From: Asterias rubens
Taxonomy: Eukaryota > Echinodermata > Asteroidea > Forcipulatida > Asteriidae
DNA length: 64,000 nt
Reading direction: 5' to 3'
Assembly (NCBI RefSeq): GCF_902459465.1
Contig: NC_047070.1
Coordinates: 6,002,554 to 6,066,553 of the forward strand
The position numbers and the translations under genes were made by a program. How positions within the stretch are numbered: the first letter of the stretch is position 1; every line of letters starts with the position of its first letter. The notes under the pieces were generated by a model, which saw only the letters and a list, made by a program, of their open reading frames with translations, had not been told where the DNA came from and did no database searches. Of the stretch, positions 45,348-56,647 are shown piece by piece.

Positions 45348-48300
45348 ATGCACTGGAAGAAACACTCAGACGGTAAGTAGCGATCGAATTTATTTCTTGT
45401 ACAGATTTGCAACTTCATGAGGTTTTTTATTTTGGTGATGTCTTCATACCACTTGCATATTTTATGCGTGAAATTAAATATGCATCAGGAACCACAAAAA
45501 CTATTAGAGAAACGTATTTTTACGTTTCGGGGTCATCATCCGAACGTATTAAAACGTCATTATGATGGAGTAAATTTAATTTATCAAATTATCGGTTCCT
45601 TACTTTAAGGTCTGTCGTTACCCCCCCCCCCCTCCCCCCCAAAAAAAATAATAATAATAATAATAATATATATCCTAAACGGCAATCAACTATAAGATAC
45701 CAATGGCGGGTTTTAACCGAGACAAAGGTATTAATTTTGTATATGCAATGGATGTAAAACTTAAAACTTTCTTTACAAAATTACGATAATTGTTCTGCAC
45801 AAACAGACTGCCAGTTAAATCGTAGTAAACAAGTTTGTGGAAATGCCCAAGGTTTGGATCACGCTATGTGCCATTAATGTTAACCTTTCAACCTAAGTGT
45901 TTTGATACAAATGGAATTTAATCTGTTCCAATTCGAATGATTGTTTAACAAATGAAAAATCCTTCCTGTGAGGTCTAACAGTAGTTGATCCTTTTGTTCA
46001 AGGTAAACATAAAAAATAAACATAAAATAACGGATTGGTTTCTTATATTTTTCACTCCCAAAGCTCAAGGATAATACATTTTTTTGAGAGATGTTAAATT
46101 TGTATAGGGGAGTTCGGTTTTTACCCATACACCGATGTGTGTTAGCACTGTAATTTCTTGAGTCCAGTGAAACAAGTATCACAGGCATGTTACTCTGGTG
46201 GGATTCGAACCCACGACCCTTGCAATTCTAGAGCAGTGTCTTACCAACTAGACTACCGAGGTTGCCAGGTAGCTAGAGGCAGTTCGAATCCTATGTTTTG
46301 GCAGCGGGTACCGCAACGATATAAGAGATGTTAAGTTTGCATCGGGGATAAAGAATATTATATTTTTTTGTCGTTTGTACCCATACACCGATGTGTGTTA
46401 GCACTGTATGCTCAATACTGTTGAGCCTTGGCTACACAGTCAGGCGGTGATTGCTGTAGCAAATGTGTAAATCTCTGTTGAGATAGTGTTGGTTCTGATG
46501 ATAACCTCTGGTTGACAACTCAAACGTTTCTATCAGTACGGTGAGATGGTCTTCAGGAGGAGAGAGAACACACTGACCAAAACGACGATTGGTCAAAACG
46601 AAAGTATGATGCTACCACAAACCTCACCTCACCTAATTACACTCCAATTGTGCAAAGTTTCAAGCCCTACTGGCTACAAACAAGATGTTTATGTTATTAT
46701 TCACTTCAAAACAAAAACATAGCTTCATTTGAATAATATTTCAAAGATTGAGTGAATTGTGGTTATATTACTTGATTGAAAACATTCCCTCGCCGAAATC
46801 CAATGATTCAAAAAACACCTGTTATGGTTTTATTCATCTGAGTGAATTTGTTACCTGTGCTGTTATGCTTAACCATGCGTGAGGATCGAGCCAACCTTAT
46901 TTGCTTTGCCCCGGCTCTCCTATTCGAATCATGTTTGATGCATTACGAGACAAATAATTTGTGGCATGTTGTTTTTTACTCTTTACAACAAAATCCCCCT
47001 TGCAAAGGTATCTTTGTATGGTCAATGTTTTCCATTGTTGTATAACACAGCAATGTGCCCACGCATTTTATATTATATACATTTTTTTATATAAAGAAAC
47101 AGAATTGAAAAGGCAGACAAAAATTGAATACGCCAACGACTCGCTGTTGTGAAATTTTACATTAGTCCGGAAAAGAGCAAGCTTGGGTTCCTTTGAAAAG
47201 GGTAAAAAAGCACCACCAAGAGGGGAGGGGTTACACTATTGATACATATTTTCATGAAAACAAAATCCACAATGTTAAATTTTACAATCAAACCCACACT
47301 TACTATTTTTAATATTCTTTTTTAAAAGCTCACACACAAAAATTATTCCCTACATATTTTCGAAAGTATAGATAGGAGGGCGAATATTCAACAAAAAGTC
47401 ACCTATCTCAGTTTGGGCCTGCTGCACTTTTCGTGAAAAGTGATTATTGTTTAAATTTTGTTTTTAAAAGGTATAACAAATTTTCACGCTGTTACTAAAA
47501 TTTGCAGTGCAGATTATGCGTTTACTTTTGGTGTTGTTTCAAACTAGTCATTTGTGTTTGACGAAATAAGGCAAAATAACATGATTTGTTTTAAGTTTTA
47601 TTTTGATTTTTTTCGGGGGGGGAGTGTTTAGTCGGGGGGGGAAAGATATTGTTCACGATCTCAGACGATACAAACAAAAAACAGCCGGTTGTCTTTTTTA
47701 TTAACGTGTCGGGCGGCCATTTTTACAAAAAGGGCACCCCTCCTTCCTTTTTCTTCAAAAAACAAGTCGCTTAACATGTCTGTTTGTTTTCTCCTTATTT
47801 GATGTTCTCTGATGTAATTTTCTTCTTTTATTGTTTCTGGTTGATGCAGGTCTTTGTATCGTTGGACTCGGAGGAGCAGGTGGCTGCATTCAACAGAGCT
47901 ACCCAAACCCCAGAACGGTCTTCACTCCCCGGAACCCTGGTCGACTCAGCACCCTCAACAACAGCCAGCGACTCTTCATAACTCCAACCCCGACCAGGAA
48001 GCGATCTCAAACCCATCCAAAGTCTGCCCCAAGTAGCAGTCTGCCAGAAATTTTAAGAGACAGGCAGCAAGCCGAAATCGGGATCCACGGCACTGCCAAG
48101 GCGCTCCACCACAACTACACAAGCCCTGTGGAAGTGGTCGCATCAACCGCAGCAGGAGCATGCCCAGAGTGGGTTGCTACGTATAGGATGAACTCTCATG
48201 AGCCCAAAACAAACAAACCTGAGAAGGTTTCGTCATCGCCGAGGTGTTTTTATACGCGAGAAACTGGACAGCCGGCACTACGGACGCGGTCGGCGGCACC

Positions 48301-49000
48301 TAGTGTCACTTCTTTAGGCGACCTCAGCGTGACCTCAGTCAGTCTGTCGTTACGGAGTGGATCGCGAAGGAGTGGTTTAGATGCCGGTAATAGCTCCACT
48401 GATGGTGAGAATCCACCAAATGCAACTGACGAGAAAGGAACCCCGCAGCGCGAGAAGACGGAACGGGGGTCGCCCAGGCGATCGCCCGGTACCGTCCACT
48501 CCAAGTTGTTCCGCATGTCACCGTCCTCTCTCGAACAGTGCGAGTCCCCATCCGTCCAGACAATAGACCTCGAAAAGGGTAACATTCAGTCATTCAAGAA
48601 GCTCCTTGTCTTGACGCACCTTCCGAATACATCGAAACCCGGCAAATCGAAAACAAACAGTGATCCCAGTATCACTATTAGTGACTCCCCTGTGACATCA
48701 TTATCATCGTCATCCAATGAGAGTAGCAGTCACCGAGACCGGAACATGGTGATGGACTTGCACCAGTTGTCTCGCCAGCACGCATCGAGACGAAACAGCA
48801 ATCCATCTGCTGTCGATACTCCAACACTCGAACCGGAATCCGGACGGACGATAACCGAGGATCGACCCTCGGATAAGGGTATGGTGAACCAGTGGTTGGT
48901 GACATGTCCGGCACAGGTGTGGAATCGACCCGAGACGGACTCGATGAGGAGGCAAATTGTGCTCAGTGTACCGAGTATCGAAGAGGAAGCAGAAACGTAG
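45348..49000 (+). CDS. disordered Ser/Thr/Pro-rich protein C, terminal WL motif (two-exon model)
   Basis: Exon 1 (45348-45372) encodes MHWKKHSD plus one base before a GTAAGT donor, with an in-frame TGA nine bases before the ATG. Exon 2 (47850-49000) follows CTGGTTGATGCAG and needs exactly one upstream base, so the phases match and give 391 residues. The intron is 2.5 kb and holds SINE sequence. The protein is low-complexity Ser/Thr/Pro/Arg with no transmembrane segment. It has an RxxSxP site (RRNSNP, about 322-327), ends with GMVNQWLVTCPAQVW (352-366) and closes with VPSIEEEAET. The first 44 codons of exon 2 are also open in another frame that gives an acidic peptide (SEEQVAAFN), which stops at 47981. 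I prefer the frame that stays open to 49000. Function is unknown. Confidence 0.72.
46087..46440 (-). mobile_element. SINE-1, composite tail-head-tail copy in gene C intron
   Basis: On the minus strand the head has a perfect A box TAGTCTAGTTGG (46244-46255) and B box GGTTCGAATCC (46201-46211), followed by a tail with CAGTGCTAACACACATCGGT. Another copy of the tail lies upstream of the head (46376-46440), joined by a GCGGTACCCGCTGCC segment. The acceptor stem does not pair, so it is not a tRNA gene. Confidence 0.82.
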
Positions 49001-49118
49001 CACACAACCATTAGTATTTGTCCCCAAAACTTTTCAACTATTTGAATATGTCTCGATTATCTAAAAGATTGGAGAACATTTGGGGTTCATAGTCTGAGCA
49101 ATATCCATTATTTCAAGA

Positions 49119-49471
49119 CAGAATATTGTCAACGAACTCGGTAAAGTACTGAGTATACAGTGCTTACAAAAACATCTGTGTATATTATCGGTAATACCAT
49201 AACCTAAAACCAATGCAATTTTAACATCTATCAAATCGTTGCAGTACCCGCTGCCAAACACAGGATTCGAACTGCCTCTAGCTACCGGGCAATCTCGGTG
49301 TCTGTAGTACGACACTGTTCTAGAATTACAAAGGTCGTGGGTTCGAGTCCCACTCGAGTAATATGCCTTTGTTTTTGTGTGGGTTTTTTTCCCACAGAGC
49401 TCTGGAAAGTACTGAGTATGCAGTGCGAACACACACATCGATGAATATGGGTAAAACCAAAATAAAAGCAT
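49119..49471 (+). mobile_element. SINE-1, composite tail-head-tail copy after gene C
   Basis: Tail (GTAAAGTACTGAGTATACAG), then CAGTACCCGCTGCCAAAC, a head with B box GGTTCGAGTCC (49340-49350) and a second tail ending in CATCGATGAATATGGGTAAA. The arrangement is the same as in the 46 kb copy. It starts about 120 bases after the gene C stop and may supply its 3' UTR. Confidence 0.82.
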
Positions 49472-50468
49472 CCATTATAATTATTTGATCAATACTCTTC
49501 TACACAGCCTTGTCTCGAATATCTAAAGTCTAGAGAGTATTCTTTGGGAAATAGAGGAATCGAAGTCCGCGCAACTGCCCCCCCCCCCCAACTTAAAGGG
49601 CATATCAAATCAAGTCCATGCTTTCTTTTTCGAATTACATCGATCATGAAAAAAACATGATTATTGGTAGGAATGGTTATGATAATCTTTTTATTTTTAT
49701 TATTTGCTTCGATTTGTTGTGCGACATTCTTCGATTGCTGTAGAAATACTAAGGTTTGCAACAGTTAAACATTAAACATTATACGCAATTTGAGTCACAT
49801 GCCTATCTCTTAAGAGTCACAGAAAACAATATTCTTTTTTTTTAATTTGTAAATGACTTTAATAATAATGTGCATAATAGTACATGACATTCATTTTAAA
49901 CTGGTATTTTGTTTGCAAAGTTTGATTGATTGTGTGTGTTATATGAATTCGAAAATAAACTCCAATAAATAAATATAAAATTTAATTGTCAATGCATTTG
50001 ATGGTATATCATTTCAGTTCGTTGACAAAATAAAGAGAGCATCGACAGTGTGCTTAGTTGAATTAGTAGAGCACCAATCAAAATATTGCTTTTTGTTCTA
50101 CTTTTTTCTTTTCTTTTTTCTAACAAACAATATTAATTCTGACAACTAATCATATTTTTTGTTTAATGTGGATATTTTAGGTTAGCCGTTGGCATTGAGA
50201 TAGGTTCATCCAAAACGACTAACTGTCTAGACTCCTTAAGAAGAGTAACCATTGTGCCTTAAAAAATGTAGGACAATTAAAAGAGTCATGAACACTGAGG
50301 CAATGTTGAAAAATTAGTTTTCTATTTAGTGTGGGCATCCGTTCGGCTAATAGCGCCCTCTTGTGAATCATCTTTCTTAAGCTCTTGTTAATGTTGGTGA
50401 CACACATGGGGGAAAATTTCGGAATAGTGTAGCTCAAAATATGCAACAACTGACCAACCCATAAAACG
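49472..50468. other. intergenic, no gene seen
   Basis: AT-rich. Contains a C run at 49578-49588 and a worn TAATAGCGCCCTCTTGTGAA word near 50348 shared with 12530. Confidence 0.4.
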
Positions 50469-51158
50469 TTAGAGTCACTGGGCACTATTGGTTATTACTC
50501 AAAACAATGTTAGCATAACAACTTACTTGGTAACAAGCAATGGCGAGCTGTTGATAGTTTAAAACATTGTGAGGAACGGCTCCCTCTAAAGTAACGTAGT
50601 TTTTAAGAAAGAGGTTATGTCTCACTAAATTAAAGACTCTAGACACTACTGGTAATTGTCAAATACCAATCGTCTTACTTGGTGTATCTCAACATGTGCA
50701 TAAAATAACAATTAATAATGTGAACATTTGAGCTCAATTAGTCCTCAAAGTTGCGAGATAATAATGAAAGAAAAAAACACATTGTCACACGAAGTTGTGT
50801 GCTTTCAGATGCTTGATTTCGAGACCTCAAAATTATAAATCTGAGGTCTCAAAATCAAATTTGCGGAAAATTACTTCTTTCTCGAAAACTACGTTACCTC
50901 AATGGGAGGCGTTTCTCACAATGTTTTATACTATCAACCTCTCCCAATTACTCGTTACCAAGTGCTAATAATTATTTTGAGTAATTACCAATAGTGTCCA
51001 CTGCCTGTAATAAAAGACTTGAGCTGAATCCTTTTATTATGCATCTGAAAGCACACAAAGTTGTGCAACAAGTATGATTTTTCTTTCATTATATTCTCTT
51101 GAGCCAAAATATTCACATGTGTGTTGGTCTTTGACCAAACGTGGCCAGTGCCTTTTAA
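50469..51158 (-). mobile_element. TTAA-1 MITE interrupted by another copy
   Basis: The left part, 50469-50629, runs to TTATGTCTCACTAAA. The right part, about 51011-51158, resumes at AAGACTTGAGCTGAATCC and ends GGCCAGTGCCT plus TTTTAA. Together they form one variant copy like the one at 32334. Confidence 0.85.
50630..51010 (+). mobile_element. TTAA-1 MITE nested in the 50469-51158 copy
   Basis: TTAA at 50630-50633, then AGACTCTAGACACTACTG. It ends AATAGTGTCCACTGCCT followed by GTAA, a one-base change from TTAA. Opposite in orientation to its host. Confidence 0.88.
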
Positions 51159-53009
51159 GAAAGAATACGGTTAACTGAAATGTGCGCAAATAGTATGAGT
51201 TTATTTTTCAAGAGGCTAAGAGACAACCCTACAACGATTATTTAGTATTAATTGGCACTATTACCATTTTTAGCAACGGCTGCTCTACGAGCTTGAAAAT
51301 AGCGGCCTGTGTAAAACACGCCCTCCACGATTTAAAATTACGTCAGTTTTAGAAGCCTGCCCTCTGTTGTTGTAACATTAATATTAGCCCTTGTATAGAC
51401 CTACTGCAAACCTATTGTATACTGTGTGACAGCTATTGCTTGTTTGCAATGTACCAAGCATATTTTCCATTTCTTAAGGTACTTTACCACAGTCGGTGTC
51501 AAGACAGTTATTATTCTACTTTTAAGTGAACATATTTCCCGATGAATATCCAAGGCATTTTTGTTCCAAATCTAAGACAATCAAGAACATCTCACTTCAA
51601 ATAAAATCTATTCCATACTTCTTCAACTTTTCTGAAAATTGAACAATTAATATCCTACTTACAGCTTACCTTGCTCTTCAGCTCTTTTGCTCTCCCCACT
51701 GTTGCATGCAGTAAACACACGGTTCGTGTTGCCACACATGTACAATGTCTAAATTATCTGGCTCTGTAATATTGAGCCCTCCTTGTCAACAGTCTCCCAA
51801 TAATCATATCAAAAGTTATCAGCAGCCGACATTGAGAAAATACAAGTTGCTCAGTTCTAGCTGTCTTGCGGTGATTCCCTTGAGCTACACCCAAAACCCG
51901 CACACTGTTGCTGTATGTAGTAAGCACTAATCAAAACTTGTAACCCTAAGAATAATTATAAACCCTACCTGGAGATCGCATCCCCTGCTTTCGCCCTCTA
52001 TTGTGCTCTGTGTTCCATCGAACTGCACTGGGCAGATTTGATGAATGTGCGGAATGTCTTGCTTGGCCTTACCTAAGGAAACTATGTTGCCCTATACAAA
52101 TACATGATGTTACCGCTAACGACAAAATAATGTACTCCAAACTGTTTGTTTACTTTCAATGAAATCAAAGAAAGCATGGCATCTTGGATGAGACATACCG
52201 GTATTAAGTGGGGGATTCAAAAGAGGATGATACCATAAGTTTGTATGCGGTTCGCCATATTGTATGTGTGTGTGGGGGGGGGGGGGGCACAGAATCACAA
52301 GTTTGCTTATCCTGTTTGTTGGTAATCCTGTTTTCATCAAGGCAACAATTTCATGCTAAGCAAATTGTTGTGCTTAGCAGCTCTATGAAATTTTGCCTTG
52401 GTTCGGATATGCGACTACGGCTAGCGACAGGATCGCCGCGCCCTCACGGTTTAAAATATTGGGAAGTCCTTTACAACAACCTTTGCAACAGGTTGCGTGT
52501 TCATTAGCATTTTCTTCATTTGGTTACTTCAGAAACTGCGTGTTTGCGTTACAAAACTACCAACATCACATTGACCCATACTGTAGTATTAAACTTGTGC
52601 TACTTTGGCTAGTTTTGTTTACAAGGTTTGCTACAAAAATACCAACAACAGCTTCAGGCAATTTTTGCTCAGTTCCGGAGCATTTTCCCCGTGTATTCAC
52701 TTGGAATCAAAGGGGGAAAGGTTCATTCATCAGAAATACAAAATAAAAGTGCGTAAGTATAAAGCGCCATCCGGATATGCCGTTGTTCCGTGGGTAGTTT
52801 ACAATAAAGCCTGTTACACCAGACACTATGACAAAAAGAATACAGTATGGTATTGTCATTGTTGAGAAACATAGACTATTGTTATTTGGATTTAGCCCTT
52901 ATTGTCGAGTAGGTTCAACCAGCGGACAGGGTGTGTTATATACAATAATATGTTGTTCATTAATAAAAAGGGTTTATTTTTTCATTTATTTGTTAAATAC
53001 ATTTAATAC
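51159..53009. other. intergenic, no gene seen
   Basis: A G run at 52274-52287. Overlapping open frames at 52208-52865 have no recognisable motif and no consistent start. Confidence 0.4.
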
Positions 53010-53338
53010 TTAAAGGCACTGGACACCTATGGAAACTGTCAAAGACTAGTTTTCTCACTTGGTGTATCCCAACATTTGCACAAAATAACAACTCTCGAAA
53101 ATTTTGAATCAATCGGACATCGAAGTTGCAAGAGAATAATGAAGGAAAAACGCTCTTGTTGCATAACAGAATTTGTGTACTTTCTGTAGTCTTTCACTAT
53201 TTTTTTAGTGAGAAATTGACTCAAAACTACTTAATTCAGAGGGAGCCGTTTTATATCAACAGCTTTCCTTTGCGTGTGACCAAGTCATTTGTTATGCTTA
53301 AAATTATTTTGAGTAATTACCAATAGTGTCCACCCCTT
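53010..53338 (+). mobile_element. TTAA-1 MITE, variant
   Basis: TTAA at 53010-53013, then AGGCACTGGACACC. The right end is AATAGTGTCCACC, abutting the next element directly. The central hairpin is replaced by TTTCACTATTTTTTTAGTGA. Confidence 0.85.
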
Positions 53339-53830
53339 CAAGGCACAATTTTACAAAACTTCCACCGTGAAATTTACGGCACTTTTCTTGCACCCTAGCT
53401 GCCAGGGTTAAAGCCATTGGACACTTTTGGTAAACAGTATTGTCCAAGGCCCACACTTCGTGTATCACAACATATATATAAAATAACAAACCTGTGAAAA
53501 TTTAGGCTCAATCGGTCATCGGAGTCGGGAGGAAATAACGGGAAAACCCATACCTTGTTTCCGCACGTTTCGCCGTGTCATGACATGTGTTTAAAATAAA
53601 TCCGTAATTCTCGTTAGCGAGAATTGATAATATTGTTTTAATGTTTTCTCAAAAAGTAAAGCATTTCATGGAATAATATTTCAAGAGAAGTCTTTCACCA
53701 TTACCTTCTGTAAACCCTGTAAGTTGTAAATCTGTGAACTTTATTTGTTTTGTTCTGTTCCGAAAGTGTATAATGGCTTTAAGTGCCGTAAATTTTACGG
53801 ATATTTTGTTTTACAGTACAGTGCCTTTAA
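53337..53830. mobile_element. TTAA-4 foldback MITE split by a TTAA-3 copy
   Basis: The left arm (about 53339-53400) reads AAGGCAC, TTTTACAAAAC and CCGTGAAATTTACGGCAC. The right arm (53783-53830) is its inverse: GTGCCGTAAATTTTACGG, TTTGTTTTACAG and GTGCCT plus TTAA. The middle is occupied by 53408-53782. Confidence 0.75.
53408..53782 (+). mobile_element. TTAA-3 MITE, copy 2, nested in TTAA-4
   Basis: TTAA at 53408-53411 and 53779-53782. AGCCATTGGACACTTTTGG at the left faces CCGAAAGTGTATAATGGCT at the right. The AATTCTCGTTAGCGAGAATT centre matches the 28187 copy. Confidence 0.9.
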
Positions 53831-53949
53831 AAGGTTGTCTAAAATTGTCCAAAATTGTGCCATGAGGTTGTTGACTTTAAATGTTGACACTTTTGTTGCA
53901 CTAGACCTCAAAATATTGCCGACAATCAACAGCTCGAGCTCTGCATTTT

Positions 53950-54406
53950 TCGTTAACAAGTAAGCTTTTAATATGCTTAAAGGCAGTGGACACACGATGG
54001 TAATTACTCAAAATAACTATCAGCATAAAACCTTTCTCGGTAACGAGTAATGGGGAGAGGTTGGTGGTATAAAACATTGTGAGAAACGGCTCCCTCTGAT
54101 GTATTGTAGTTTTCGAGAAAGAAGTTATTTTCCATGAATTTGATTTCGAGCCGTCAGATTTAGAATTTGAAGTCTCGAAATCAACCATCTAAAAAAGCAC
54201 ACCAGCTTCTTGTGACAAGGTTTTATTCTTTCATTAGTATCTCGCAACTTCGACGACCGATTGGGCTCAAATTTTGACAGGTTTGTTATTTTATGCATTA
54301 TGTTGAGATACACCAAGTGAGAAGACTGGTCTTTGACAATTACCAAAGGTGTCTAGTGTCTTTAATATTATTTTGAGTAATTACCAATAGTGTCCACTGC
54401 CTTTAA
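53950..54406 (+). mobile_element. TTAA-1 right-end fragment, host of a nested copy
   Basis: CGTTAACAAGTAAGC...ATGC is found at 53950-53976 and the continuation TATTATTTTGAGTAATTACC to CTGCCT plus TTAA at 54366-54406. Read together with one TTAA they give the uninterrupted family right end. Confidence 0.85.
53977..54365 (-). mobile_element. TTAA-1 MITE, full length, nested
   Basis: TTAA at 53977-53980 and 54362-54365 with both termini present (AGGCAGTGGACAC and GGTGTCTAGTGTCT). It is inserted in the right end of another copy. Confidence 0.93.
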
Positions 54407-55080
54407 TCACTAATAGTTTGATGATTGAACTCCCACGCACGACTCTACGTTGCTGCCGATCAACTTGTTTTGACCTCAAGGATGTGTAGGAGCCGGACGG
54501 GTCTCGAGAACAAAGGGTGGTTCATAAATAACCCACCTCCAATTAGTGGAAATAAAGTACTTTTGTCTCAGCGTGATGCCGCGCATTAGTGACTGTGACC
54601 TGCTGTGATGTGCACATACCACGATGACACGATGTATGTTTGAAGGTTACGCGCCGTCAAAAGCCAAAAGGCAAATATATAGCTTGTTTTATTGTGGTGC
54701 GGCCATTTTGCTTTTTTTGACATGTCGTAGATGGCCACACCGTGATAAAGGTCTAATGCGGGCGTACCTCACATTTTATCTTAAATTTGCATGATCCAAC
54801 TTTAGGCCCCCAATATTTTGTTTTTCACTGTACGAGTTTTGACAGATTTTCTTTAAATCAAAACGCAAAAACCAATACAACAGTTGTCTGTATGTGCCAC
54901 GGGCAGTATGTATAGCGTGCAACTATTGGTGCGTACATGGCTGATTGTCTTGAGATAATGTAAAGATCCGACAATACCTATTGTTAATTTTTCAATACTA
55001 CCCCAAATACCTATAGTTGGTAAATTAACTTCGTGAAATACCTTAAACTGGTAGCATATAACTTTCAAGAGCTTATATGA
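54407..55080. other. intergenic, no gene seen
   Basis: Ordinary sequence with no supported gene. Confidence 0.4.
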
Positions 55081-55205
55081 ATTCTGCTCTAGAATTGCAG
55101 GTGGTGGGTTCGAGTCCCACCCGAGTAATATACCAGTGATTTTTGTTTTCCACCCAACTCGGGAAAGTACTGAGTAAACAGTGCTAAAACTATGAATATA
55201 CCATA
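55081..55205 (+). mobile_element. SINE-1, 5'-truncated copy
   Basis: It starts in the anticodon-arm region (CTGCTCTAGAATTGCAGG), keeps the B box GGTTCGAGTCCCACC and the tail GGGAAAGTACTGAGTAAACA. Confidence 0.78.
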
Positions 55206-56647
55206 CAAAATATCTACCGACAAAAAATATTAAATTTCGGGGTCAAAGTGACAAACGGGTCTAGCATCTTTAAGTCCCCGACCGTCTAGAGTAGCGGCCC
55301 AGCCCCCGCCGCCTTGCGTGCGAACGGCCAATTTCTCACGTGTTTATCTTTGATTAATATTGAAATCGGGCAGAAAGAGTGAATTGAACAATGTGTAAAC
55401 AGGCCATTTCAACTAATAGTCCGTGAATAGGCTGGCGACGTGCGTGAGTGCACAGCTCAGCCGTCCGACAGGGCCCTGCTATTTATTGTCCCGTATTCAT
55501 ATTCAAATGAGACCCACTGTGGCTGAAACCATTGTTAGGGCCTATACCAAAGCACCGAAGCTGGGCCTAACAATAGCATGTTACAATTCGGCATCCCATT
55601 TTGGGGGCTTTCAGCGTGTCGGCTCGGCCTAAACCACTGCTCTGTTATTGTACAGTCATTATTTTCGGGGAATATTATTAACCATTATAGCCTCTGACAG
55701 AGATACTTTGTAAAGTTCATAGTGTTTCCATTCTACCCGAGTCAGACGTTAGACCAACACGACGTCGGGGCTCCTGCCACCAGTGTAGTACGGTTCGCTC
55801 GCCCACAACATGAGTTGACTTAATTTTGATGTTAAGTCATGGAGAAGAACTGCATTCTTCAAGTCAACTTCGAGTGGTAGTTTACTTACGTAATCTATGT
55901 TTTCTTTCCACTGGTTTGACAAATCGGCATAAAAGGCCAGTCTGTGATTCATCATACACAAAAGTAGCCATCCAAGCCATCATCAGTGCGCCAGTACAGT
56001 ACATGTTGATTATTGAGCTTTCATTATTCCACACCTACGAGATTGCGTAACTGTACACACCTTTCGCCGTGCCTTGAGTTTGTTTTGCCGGGTTTGGTCA
56101 CGAAAGGCGGCGGTCACCAAACAAGCAGAGAAACTACGAGTACAGAATATCATCGAGTTTGTGTTACCACAATGTAAAAAAAAAACAATTGTGTTAACAA
56201 CAACAGTTAACACTGATGACTACGACAAAAATGATATCCGGTTGTTAGTGCTGGTATTCGTGGGTGATAAGCAGTGGACACGTTCAATAGCAATGTGTTG
56301 TTTTATGAAGCAATTGGTGGCTTGCTGGATGGAGAATGTTCGTACAGTAGTTGCAGAACTCTGCTGATGGCTGAAGAAACCTCTCAGTGTGTTCGCCTCA
56401 TTTCTAGCCAACTAAATAATTACATTATGAAAGCTGTTCTGACATTTCTTAGTGGATTGTGCAGTTTTTGATGCAGTCGAGTTGACTAACCGGGCAGAAA
56501 GAAATAACACCCGGCTCGTTGATCATTGGGGTACGACAGCCATGTTGCTGTACGATGACAGGTGGGCGTCCATTGACGAAAATACAGGAAGCTGATTTGT
56601 TAAGGTAGGTTTCCAGTGGAGGGTGGTTCACAACTGCGAAATGTCAC
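55206..56647. other. intergenic, small palindrome
   Basis: ATTGTTAGGGCC (about 55531) and GGGCCTAACAAT (about 55562) form a hairpin. The frame at 56074-56367 has a non-ATG start and no recognisable domain. No gene supported. Confidence 0.4.

Noticed and set aside
46195-46268. tRNA gene with perfect A and B boxes
   Set aside because: The acceptor stem does not pair and the same head recurs attached to SINE tails, so it is a SINE.
52393-52865. Overlapping 86-117 residue frames
   Set aside because: They overlap each other in different frames with no recognisable motif or conserved start.
56363-56385. Hammerhead ribozyme core (CTGATG...GAAAC-like)
   Set aside because: The invariant CTGATGA is CTGATGG here and no flanking helices I and III could be paired.
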